Source: Devosia equisanguinis (lineage in GTDB: Bacteria; Pseudomonadota; Alphaproteobacteria; Rhizobiales; Devosiaceae). Taken from it: 13,056 bases of DNA. A program made the translations under genes and the position numbers. Location: positions 1 to 13,056 of the forward strand of contig CAMDAL010000077.1 in assembly GCA_945888565.1 (NCBI GenBank). Reading direction: 5' to 3'. This document shows, one piece after another, positions 6,866-12,253 of this stretch. The stretch's first letter is position 1. Each line of letters begins with the position of its first letter. A model generated the notes under the pieces. It saw nothing but the letters and a program-made list of their open reading frames with translations, did no database searches and was not told where the DNA came from.

Positions 6866-6883
6866 ATGAATTTGCAATGACAA
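6866..6883 (-). promoter_or_regulatory. Candidate PhoB box upstream of phnG, overlapping the phnF start codon
   Basis: On the minus strand TTGTCAT (6883-6877) is followed 11 nt later by AATTCAT (6872-6866). The first heptamer matches the Pho-box unit CTGTCAT at 6 of 7 positions, the second at 4 of 7 (TCAT kept). It ends 70 nt before the phnG ATG, a position comparable to the stronger candidate before phnC. Because it covers the phnF ATG, PhoB bound here could also block phnF transcription. It is weak on its own and rests mainly on spacing, position and gene context. Confidence 0.35.
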
Positions 6884-7614
6884 TCTTGAGCCGCACCTCC
6901 GAGGCCCCTGCAGGCGGAGTGGCGCTTTGGCGGCAGATCGCCGACGCCATCCGGCTCGACATCGTCGGCGGCAAGCTGAATGAAGGCGACAAGCTCGATG
7001 GCGAACTGCCGCTCGCCGAGCGCTTCGGCGTCAACCGTCACACCGTGCGGCGGGCACTCGCCGTGCTGGCCGAGGAAGGCGTGGTGAGGGCCGAGCATGG
7101 GCGCGGCACGTTCGTCGCCGAAGCGAAGCGGCTGAGCTACCGGGTGGGCCGGCGCACCCGTTTCAACGAGGGGCTTGCCGGGCAGACCCGCGAGCGCACC
7201 CGCACGCTGCTGTCGCACGGGATCGAGCGGGCCACCGCCCGGCTGGCAGAGGCGCTGGCGGTGAAGCCGGGCACGCGGCTGGTGCGGCACGAGACCATCT
7301 CGTTCGCGGACGGCCGGCCGCTGGCGCGCGCCTCGGGCTGGCTGCCGGAAGAGCGGTTCCCGGATTTCACCGCCGTCTACATGGCCTCCGTATCGGTCAC
7401 CGAAGCGCTGAAGCACTACGGGATCGCCGACTATGCGCGCGCCGTCACCCGCATCTCGGCGCGGCACGCCACCACCGAGGAAGCGCAGGGCCTGAAGCTC
7501 GCGCCGGGCTCCGTGGTGCTGGTTTCCGACGCGGTCGATGTGGACATGGCCGGCGTACCGATCCACGCCATGCTGACCCGCTTCCCGGCCGACCGCATGG
7601 AGCTGGTGATCTAG
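6877..7614 (+). CDS. phnF: Phosphonate metabolism transcriptional regulator PhnF (GntR family, UTRA domain)
   Basis: PhnF is a GntR/HutC-subfamily repressor that controls phosphonate genes. The 245-residue protein has an N-terminal winged helix-turn-helix at about 15-80, with LWRQIADAIRLDI, the recognition region LAERFGVNRHTVRRAL at 46-61 and the wing motif GRGTFV at 75-80. A C-terminal UTRA effector-binding domain covers about 95-240 (RHETISFADGRPLARASGWLP, then ITRISARHATTEEAQGLKL). It is divergent from phnG across an 81-nt gap with a palindromic operator, so autoregulation is likely. The upstream ribosome binding site is weak (GGAT about 11 nt away), and an out-of-frame ATG 11 nt upstream opens a four-codon ORF that overlaps the real start as ATGA, which may tune translation. 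Confidence 0.93.
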   Translation: MTILSRTSEAPAGGVALWRQIADAIRLDIVGGKLNEGDKLDGELPLAERFGVNRHTVRRALAVLAEEGVVRAEHGRGTFVAEAKRLSYRVGRRTRFNEGLAGQTRERTRTLLSHGIERATARLAEALAVKPGTRLVRHETISFADGRPLARASGWLPEERFPDFTAVYMASVSVTEALKHYGIADYARAVTRISARHATTEEAQGLKLAPGSVVLVSDAVDVDMAGVPIHAMLTRFPADRMELVI

Positions 7615-7678
7615 CCGGCACTAGGCAGGCGGCGCGCATCGGCCTAGAACGGCCGCCCCGCCTCCCGGACCGCCGCCC

Positions 7679-8596
7679 GTGACCGACACCACCTCCCGCG
7701 CTGCGGGGTCCTCCCAGCGCCGCCTCGCCCATCTCGGCATGCTGCTGTTCGCAGCCCTGATCGCCGGCTCGTTCACTTTTGGCGCGGCGGCGGTGCCGTA
7801 TCTGGCGCCGGTGCCGCTGAACGCGCTGCGCTTCGTCATGGCGAGCCTGCTGATGGGTGCGTTCGCCTTCGGCGTGGCGCGGCAGAAGTTCGCCTGGCCG
7901 AAGGCGCCATGGCGGTTCGGCATCACCGGCTTTCTCACTGCCGTCTACTTCGTGACCATGTTCATCGCGCTCACCATGACGCTGCCGGTGGCGACGAGTG
8001 CCGTCTATACGCTGGTGCCGATCATGACGGCGCTGACGGGGCTGCTGATCGTCGGGCAGCGCTCCGGCCCGCCGGTGCTGCTCAGCCTGCTGCTCGCCGG
8101 AATAGGGGCGATATGGGTGATCTTCCGCGGCGACCTTGATGCGCTGCTGCGGTTCGATGTCGGGACCGGTGAACTGATCTACTTCGTCGGCTGCGTCGCC
8201 TACGCGATCTACACGCCGCTGCTCAGGCGCTACAATCGCGGCGAGAGCGCGCTGGTGCTGAGCTTCTGGACCTTGACCGGCACGGCGGCCTGCATCGTGC
8301 TGTACGGCCTGCCGGGGATTCTCGCTACCGACTGGCTGCACCTGCCACCGGTGGTCTGGTGGGTGGTGGTCTACCTCGCGGTCGGGCCAACGGCGATCTG
8401 CTTCTTCCTCATCCAGTTCGCCTCGGTGCACCTGCCGGCGGCCAAGGTGGTGGCCTATGGCTACATCGTGCCGGCCTTCGTCATCGTGTTGGAAGGATTT
8501 GTCGGCCACGGCTGGACCAGCCTGTCGGTCGCCGCCGGAGCGGCGATCACGGTGCTCGGTCTTGCGGTGCTGGCGGCGCTGCCGGAGCGGAACTAG
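7679..8596 (+). CDS. DMT-superfamily (EamA domain) transporter, ten predicted membrane helices
   Basis: This is an inner-membrane carrier of the drug/metabolite transporter superfamily with two tandem EamA repeats; the substrate cannot be told. The 305-residue product has about ten hydrophobic helices: roughly 19-39, 47-65, 80-103, 107-125, 131-150, 165-185, 195-216, 227-250, 256-277 and 280-300. The family-typical RFVMASLLMGAF and SAVYTLVPIMTALTGLLI segments fall in the first repeat, and AKVVAYGYIVPAFVIVLEGF in the second. The start is taken as GTG at 7679, since no ATG precedes helix 1 except one at 7738 that would shorten the N-terminus; no clear ribosome binding site is seen. It follows phnF by 64 nt on the same strand and may be co-transcribed with it, but nothing in the protein ties it to phosphonates. 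Confidence 0.87.
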   Translation: MTDTTSRAAGSSQRRLAHLGMLLFAALIAGSFTFGAAAVPYLAPVPLNALRFVMASLLMGAFAFGVARQKFAWPKAPWRFGITGFLTAVYFVTMFIALTMTLPVATSAVYTLVPIMTALTGLLIVGQRSGPPVLLSLLLAGIGAIWVIFRGDLDALLRFDVGTGELIYFVGCVAYAIYTPLLRRYNRGESALVLSFWTLTGTAACIVLYGLPGILATDWLHLPPVVWWVVVYLAVGPTAICFFLIQFASVHLPAAKVVAYGYIVPAFVIVLEGFVGHGWTSLSVAAGAAITVLGLAVLAALPERN

Positions 8597-8691
8597 CGCG
8601 CGCTGCTCCGCTGCGCCCAGGCAAGCGTCAGGCCGAAGGCAAAGAAGGCGACAACGACCAGGGTCAAGAAAAGGATAGATTCGGCAGGCAT
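8593..8691 (-). CDS. Small single-helix membrane protein of 32 residues (unrecognised family)
   Basis: This short ORF starts at ATG 8689-8691, preceded by GAGGAG at an 8-nt spacing, the best ribosome binding site in this part of the window. The product begins MPAESILFLTLVVVAFFAFG, with one hydrophobic helix at about residues 5-26 and a short basic, polar tail (AQRSSAR), so the N-terminus is probably outside and the tail in the cytoplasm. Its stop TAG is the complement of the CTAG that also ends the convergent transporter gene. A FNR/FixK-like box lies about 63 nt upstream (centre to start codon), the right distance for a class II activated promoter. I do not recognise a named family; single-helix proteins of this size often act as accessory subunits of membrane complexes, but no partner is visible here. 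Confidence 0.7.
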   Translation of the reverse strand: MPAESILFLTLVVVAFFAFGLTLAWAQRSSAR

Positions 8692-8747
8692 CGGGCTGGC
8701 TCCTCGGTTGGGTCGAGGAAGCGAACCATGTCGGGCGCGGCCCGATG

Positions 8748-8761
8748 TTGATCTGGGTCAA
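8748..8761 (-). promoter_or_regulatory. Candidate FNR/FixK-type box upstream of the small membrane protein
   Basis: The minus strand reads TTGACCCAGATCAA, matching the FNR/FixK consensus TTGAT-N4-ATCAA at 9 of 10 defined positions. Its centre is about 63 nt from the start codon of the 32-residue membrane protein. A class II geometry (centre at -41.5) would put the transcription start near 8713, leaving a 5' leader of about 22 nt that still contains the GAGGAG ribosome binding site. No strong -10 hexamer is evident. The only other adjacent gene, the desaturase-family gene, ends on the far side, so the small gene is the natural target. Confidence 0.55.
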
Positions 8762-8774
8762 CCCGGCGTCAGAG

Positions 8775-8790
8775 CGGGCAAGGTTGCCCG
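8775..8790. other. Hairpin downstream of the desaturase-family gene
   Basis: CGGGCAA (8775-8781) and TTGCCCG (8784-8790) are perfect 7-bp inverted arms with a 2-nt centre; as RNA the stem would be about 5-6 bp. It lies about 30 nt past the stop of the minus-strand desaturase-family gene. There is no T-run on the minus strand after it, so it is at best a weak terminator or an mRNA 3'-end stem. Confidence 0.35.
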
Positions 8791-8806
8791 GTCAGACCAG
8801 AACAAA

Positions 8807-8834
8807 TCACTCAGCACCCGTCACTCAGCACCCG
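8807..8834. repeat. Perfect 14-bp tandem duplication across the desaturase stop codon
   Basis: TCACTCAGCACCCG occurs twice back to back (8807-8820 and 8821-8834). The second copy encodes, on the minus strand, the last codons and TGA stop of the desaturase-family gene; the first copy lies just after the stop. Since 14 is not a multiple of three, the extra copy is not read in the same frame. It looks like a replication-slippage event. Confidence 0.9.
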
Positions 8835-9915
8835 TCATGGGCACGGCAAAATCGAGATCCTCGCGGTAGGGCCTTGCCGTCGGCGGCAGCTGCTTTTTCA
8901 GGAAGACGTTCTCGCCCCTGAGCTGCCGCAGCCAGATCGGGATCATTTCGCGATAGCCGGCGAGGATCGAGGGAGTGGGTGGTGGCAGGTCGTGCTTGAT
9001 CACCTCGTGCAGCCGCTCGAGCGCGTAGTAGGGCACCACCGGGAACATGTGGTGCTCAACGTGGTAGTTCATGTCGAGGTAGAGGAAGCGGCTGATCGGG
9101 TTCATCAGCACAGTGCGGGTGTTAAGGCGGTGGTCGGTGACGTCCTCGGCAAGCCCGCCATGCTGCAGCAGGCCGACCAGCACCATGTGCCAGCAGCCAT
9201 ACAGCCGCGGCAGGCCGATCAGCATGAACGGCAGGATCGACTGTGTGGCGACTGCGGTCACCGCCGTCGCGGCATAGATTGCGATCCACACCCGCGGCAC
9301 GAAAATCGCCTTCGGCCAGTCGCCCTTGGGGATGAAGCTCTTTTCGGCGTCGCTGAGGTTGCCCGAGGCGTTCCGCACCATGGTGCCCAGGGAGTCCCAG
9401 GCATCGAGGATGCCGATGAAGGCCATGATCACCCGGAACAGCACCGGCGGCCGCATCACGGCGATCTCGATATCGCGACCGACGATGATGGTATCGGAGT
9501 GGTGCCGGGCGTGGCTCCACTTCCAGGTCACCGGGTTGCGGATCAGCATGAAGCACGCGATCTGGTAGATCACCCGGTTCATCCACGGCGTCTTGAAGGC
9601 GGTGCCATGGCCGCATTCGTGCCAGCGGCTGTCGCTCGCTGATCCGTAAAGCACGCCGTAGACGAAGAAGAAGGGCACGCACCACCAGGTTCCCCAGAAG
9701 ACGATGCCGCCAATGCCGGTCGCCAGCAGCAGCCCGAGCCAGAGCAGGTTGTCGCGCAGCGGAGGCCCGTCGGAGCGTTGCATCAGCTCCTTCATTTTCG
9801 CCCGCGGCACCTCGGTATGGTACCACTCGGCAGCCGCCAGCCCGCGCTCGACGGCACGCTGCGATTCCGGTCCGACGATGGAATAGTCGCGTTTGGGCAG
9901 GCTGGTCGTAGTCAT
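8821..9915 (-). CDS. Membrane di-iron fatty-acid-desaturase-family protein (MocD-like)
   Basis: This is an integral-membrane non-haem di-iron oxygenase/desaturase. The 364-residue protein carries three histidine boxes: HECGH at 99-103, HARHH at 135-139 and HVEHH at 285-289, plus an additional H252 in QHGG. Hydrophobic segments lie at about 57-93, 117-127, 158-171 and 208-250. The stretch from the first box through SHARHHSDTIIVGRDIEI resembles, from memory, the MocD-type enzymes of rhizobia (named for rhizopine catabolism) more than classical acyl-lipid delta-desaturases. Neither a MocE-type ferredoxin nor any rhizopine gene is nearby, so the substrate is unknown. The start at ATG 9913-9915 follows a GAGGGGG stretch about 13 nt upstream; the frame extends further but into non-homologous and tRNA sequence. 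Confidence 0.85.
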   Translation of the reverse strand: MTTTSLPKRDYSIVGPESQRAVERGLAAAEWYHTEVPRAKMKELMQRSDGPPLRDNLLWLGLLLATGIGGIVFWGTWWCVPFFFVYGVLYGSASDSRWHECGHGTAFKTPWMNRVIYQIACFMLIRNPVTWKWSHARHHSDTIIVGRDIEIAVMRPPVLFRVIMAFIGILDAWDSLGTMVRNASGNLSDAEKSFIPKGDWPKAIFVPRVWIAIYAATAVTAVATQSILPFMLIGLPRLYGCWHMVLVGLLQHGGLAEDVTDHRLNTRTVLMNPISRFLYLDMNYHVEHHMFPVVPYYALERLHEVIKHDLPPPTPSILAGYREMIPIWLRQLRGENVFLKKQLPPTARPYREDLDFAVPMTGAE

Positions 9916-10047
9916 GCGGCGAAACGATCCCCCTCGGTCGGCGCGCCATGGCAGCCCGATCAGTAGAGGCTTGAACCGCCGCTTCGTCCAGTTCGACCTT
10001 AGCCCACCGCTGCCGCGGTCGACCTCATGCCCGCTGCGGTATCGCTG

Positions 10048-10077
10048 AAAAACAAAAAGGCGCCCGAAGGCGCCTTT
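10048..10077 (-). terminator. Intrinsic terminator of tRNA-Gly
   Basis: Perfect 9-bp arms AAAGGCGCC (10056-10064) and GGCGCCTTT (10069-10077) flank a tetraloop that reads TTCG on the minus strand, followed on that strand by TTTTTGTTTTT (10058-10048). This is a textbook Rho-independent terminator for transcription leftwards from the tRNA, 30 nt past its 3' end. It also separates the tRNA from the downstream desaturase-family gene. Confidence 0.93.
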
Positions 10078-10106
10078 GTCATCTTCCCCTTGCGTAGGGA
10101 GGATAT

Positions 10107-10181
10107 TGGAGCGGGCGAAGGGATTCGAACCCTCGACCCTAACCTTGGCAAGGTTATGCTCTACCCCTGAGCTACACCCGC
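10107..10181 (-). tRNA. tRNA-Gly, anticodon GCC
   Basis: The minus strand folds into a complete 75-nt cloverleaf. The acceptor stem is GCGGGTG/CGCCCGC (one G-U pair), the D arm GCTC-AGGGGTA-GAGC, the anticodon stem TAACC/GGTTA with loop TTGCCAA, the variable loop GGGTC, and the T arm GAGGG-TTCGAAT-CCCTT. It ends with discriminator T and an encoded CCA. The anticodon GCC (10147-10149) reads GGC/GGT glycine codons, which fits a GC-rich genome. It is followed by a strong intrinsic terminator and is a single-gene transcription unit as far as can be seen. Confidence 0.98.
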
Positions 10182-10223
10182 ACTCCAGTCGCTTGCAGGT
10201 GCTTGGCACCGGCCCGACGGGCG

Positions 10224-10254
10224 CCTATATGCCCAATCGAAAGCATGATTGCAA
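10224..10254 (-). promoter_or_regulatory. Possible promoter of tRNA-Gly
   Basis: On the minus strand TTGCAA (10254-10249) is followed after 18-19 nt by ATATAG / TATAGG (10230-10224), about 43 nt before the tRNA 5' end. The spacing is slightly long, so this is tentative. The only other AT-rich hexamer in the 180-nt gap, TATAGC at 10285-10290 on the plus strand, would suit the divergent thioredoxin-family gene. Confidence 0.3.
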
Positions 10255-10361
10255 CCCATAATTCGGCGCCGCGTGAAAGCGCGGTATAGCTTGCGCCAGA
10301 CGCCCGAAAAGGCGCATGAAACCGGCATAAAGCGCGCCTTTCCGCCTGAAGGACCTCGAAG

Positions 10362-11309
10362 ATGGCACTCAACGACCTGAGCTCCAACCCCGCACAGAAC
10401 GCCGCAGCATCCATTGCGCTCGTGAAAGATTCGTCGGATCGCGCCTTCAAGGCCGACGTGATCGATGCTTCGCTCGAAGCCCCGGTGCTGGTCGATTTCT
10501 GGGCTCCCTGGTGCGGCCCATGCCGCCAGCTGACCCCGAACCTCGAAAAGGTGATCAACGAGAAGAAGGGCGCCATCCGCCTCGTGAAGATCAACATCGA
10601 CGAGAACCCCTCGATTGCCGGGCAGCTCGGCATCCAGTCGATCCCCGCCGTGTTCGCCTTCGCCGGCGGCCGGCCGGTCGATGCGTTCATGGGCGCCATC
10701 CCCGAGAGCGAGGTCCGCCGCTTCGCCGACAAGGTCATCGCCGCGGCCCCCGCCGGCGGCCCGCAGACCGGTTCGCTCGAGGAGGAGATCAAGCACGCCC
10801 TCGTGCGCGCCGCCGAGGCGCTGAAGCTGGGTGACCTCAACCAGGCGGCGCAGATCTACGGCATGATCCTGCAGCAGAAGCCCGACCACGCCGAGGCGCT
10901 GATCGGCATCGCCAAGGTGTTCTTCACCGCCGGCCAGCCCGACCAGGCCCAGGCCGCGCTCGACGACGTACCCGAGGCCGACCGCAAGGGCCCCGACTAC
11001 ACCTCGCTCATCGCCTCGCTGAAGCTGCTGACCGAGGCGGCCGAACTGAGCGAGACCGACGAACTCGCGGCCCAGGTCGCGGCCAACCCCGACGATCACC
11101 AGGCCCGCTTCGACCTCGCGGTGAAGTACAATGCCGAAGGCAAGCGCGTCGAAGCCGCAGAAACGCTGGTGGCGCTGATGAAGCGCGACCGCACCTGGAA
11201 CGAGGACGGTGCGCGCAAGAAGCTGCTCGAGCTGTTCGATGCCTGGGGCGGCAAGGATCCTGCAACTCTCAAGGGCCGGCGGCTGCTCTCCGCGGTCCTG
11301 TTCTCCTGA
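10362..11309 (+). CDS. cnoX: CnoX-type thioredoxin (chaperedoxin) with C-terminal TPR-like domain
   Basis: This 315-residue cytoplasmic protein joins a thioredoxin domain (about 20-130) to a helical TPR-like region (about 140-300). The active site WCGPC is intact (Cys51, Cys54), and the cis-proline loop is SIPAVFAF. The C-terminal part has repeats such as ALKLGDLNQAAQIYGMILQQ and AKVFFTAGQPDQAQAALDDV. The architecture matches YbbN/CnoX, which holds unfolded or oxidised proteins and passes them to chaperones. E. coli CnoX lacks a full CXXC and is redox-inactive, while the Caulobacter protein is reported to be redox-active; the CGPC here predicts an active oxidoreductase. The start at ATG 10362 has GAAGGA 9 nt upstream. 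It leads a three-gene plus-strand group with the next gene 23 nt away. Confidence 0.92.
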   Translation: MALNDLSSNPAQNAAASIALVKDSSDRAFKADVIDASLEAPVLVDFWAPWCGPCRQLTPNLEKVINEKKGAIRLVKINIDENPSIAGQLGIQSIPAVFAFAGGRPVDAFMGAIPESEVRRFADKVIAAAPAGGPQTGSLEEEIKHALVRAAEALKLGDLNQAAQIYGMILQQKPDHAEALIGIAKVFFTAGQPDQAQAALDDVPEADRKGPDYTSLIASLKLLTEAAELSETDELAAQVAANPDDHQARFDLAVKYNAEGKRVEAAETLVALMKRDRTWNEDGARKKLLELFDAWGGKDPATLKGRRLLSAVLFS

Positions 11310-11332
11310 AGGCAACAGCAAGGCACAAGGCC

Positions 11333-12001
11333 ATGCCCAAGCGTCCACAGTCGTCCGCCGACATTCCGGCTTCCGTCCCCATCTTCCCGCTCTCGGGCGC
11401 ATTGCTGCTGCCCTACGCGCGGCGGCCGCTCAACATCTTCGAGCCGCGCTATCTCGAGATGATCGACCATGCGCTGAAGGGCGACAGGCTGATCGGGCTG
11501 ATCCAGCCCCGTGACACGTCCGAGGAAAGCCCGCAGGGCGCGGTCGCGGTGCAGAAGATCGGCACCATTGGCCGCATCTCGCATTTCGAGGAAGTCGAGG
11601 ATGGGCGCTATTTTGTCATCCTCGAAGGCGTCTGCCGCTTCGAGTACCTGAAGGAAATGCCGACCATGTCGCCGTTCCGGCGCGCCATGGTCGCCACCGA
11701 CGCCTTCGCCTCGGATTTCAACCGCGAGTTCGGCGAGGAGGCGGTGGATCGCACCCGCTTCCTCAAGATGATGCGCGACTACGCCGAGTTCGGCAATTTC
11801 GACCTCAACTGGGACGAGATCGAAAAGACCGGCACGGCGGACCTGGTCAATTTCTGCTGCATGGTCTCGCCCTATGGCGCGGCCGAGAAGCAGGCACTGC
11901 TCGAGGCCAATACGCTCGAAGCGCGCGCCGAAACGCTGATCGCCATGGCCGAGTTCGAAATGGCCAAGGGGGACGGCGACCGGGCCTCGTCGCTCAATTG
12001 A
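11333..12001 (+). CDS. LON N-terminal (substrate-binding) domain protein
   Basis: This 222-residue protein consists of a stand-alone Lon protease N-terminal-type domain without the AAA+ or protease parts. The opening PIFPLSGALLLPYARRPLNIFEPRYLEMI is the classic LON-domain signature. It continues with GTIGRISHFEEVEDGRYFVI and an LEGVCRFEYL strand, and ends with a helical segment (TADLVNFCCMVSPYGAAEKQALLEANTLEARAETLI). The family (sometimes annotated as peptidase S16) is widespread in alphaproteobacteria beside thioredoxin-like cnoX; its biochemical role is not established, though substrate recognition in proteostasis is a reasonable guess given the neighbour. The start has an AAGG-rich but not strong ribosome binding site. 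Its stop is shared with the TTG start of the next gene. Confidence 0.92.
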   Translation: MPKRPQSSADIPASVPIFPLSGALLLPYARRPLNIFEPRYLEMIDHALKGDRLIGLIQPRDTSEESPQGAVAVQKIGTIGRISHFEEVEDGRYFVILEGVCRFEYLKEMPTMSPFRRAMVATDAFASDFNREFGEEAVDRTRFLKMMRDYAEFGNFDLNWDEIEKTGTADLVNFCCMVSPYGAAEKQALLEANTLEARAETLIAMAEFEMAKGDGDRASSLN

Positions 12002-12249
12002 GCGCGGCGAGCCCCCCAGTCCCCGCGCCGCGCCACCTGGTCGATCCCCGGACGCTGGAGATGCTGGTCTGCCCGCTGACCAAGACGCGGCTCACGCTCT
12101 CCGCCGACCGGACCGAACTGGTCTCGGTCGCCGCCCACCTGGCGTTCCCGATCCGCCTCGGCGTGCCGATGCTGAGCCTCGACGAGGCCCGCGAAATCGA
12201 CCCCGACGCGATGAAGGTGTTCACCTTGGGCGGCGAGCACACCGACTGA
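11998..12249 (+). CDS. Trm112/UPF0434 (YcaR-like) small protein
   Basis: This 83-residue protein belongs to the Trm112-like family. The core is VDPRTLEMLVCPLTKTRL at 15-32, then ELVSVAAHLAFPIRLGVPMLSLDEAR at about 40-65, matching the family pattern in which a short strand with CP is followed by AFPIRxGIPxLL. Only one cysteine is present, so the zinc-binding CPxC form is lost, as in many bacterial members. In eukaryotes and archaea, Trm112 activates methyltransferases; the bacterial role is not settled. The start is most likely TTG at 11998, overlapping the preceding stop as TTGA, because the only in-frame ATG (12061) would remove the conserved N-terminal region. Confidence 0.85.
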   Translation: MSAASPPVPAPRHLVDPRTLEMLVCPLTKTRLTLSADRTELVSVAAHLAFPIRLGVPMLSLDEAREIDPDAMKVFTLGGEHTD

Positions 12250-12253
12250 ACGG

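Noticed and set aside
7621..7655. Inverted repeats CTAGGC...GCCTAG and CGGCC...GGCCG after phnF, considered as terminator or operator
   Set aside because: Arms are only 5-6 bp, the two stems exclude each other, one has a 15-nt loop, and no T-run follows on the plus strand.
7445..8761. 438-codon minus-strand ORF opposite the DMT transporter
   Set aside because: Composition is low-complexity Arg/His/Gln-rich, typical of an antisense shadow of a membrane-protein gene, and no family is recognisable.
10076..10261. 61-codon plus-strand ORF
   Set aside because: It runs antisense through the tRNA-Gly gene (its ERAKGFEPSTLTLARL segment is a well-known tRNA-antisense artefact).
10285..10290. TATAGC as -10 of the cnoX gene
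   Set aside because: The hexamer 17 nt upstream (TTCGGC) is a poor -35, so it is not listed as a separate promoter.
10161..11402. 413-codon minus-strand ORF opposite cnoX
   Set aside because: It is a Leu/Gly/Val/Asp-rich antisense frame that runs on into the tRNA-Gly gene; the plus strand encodes a clear thioredoxin with WCGPC.
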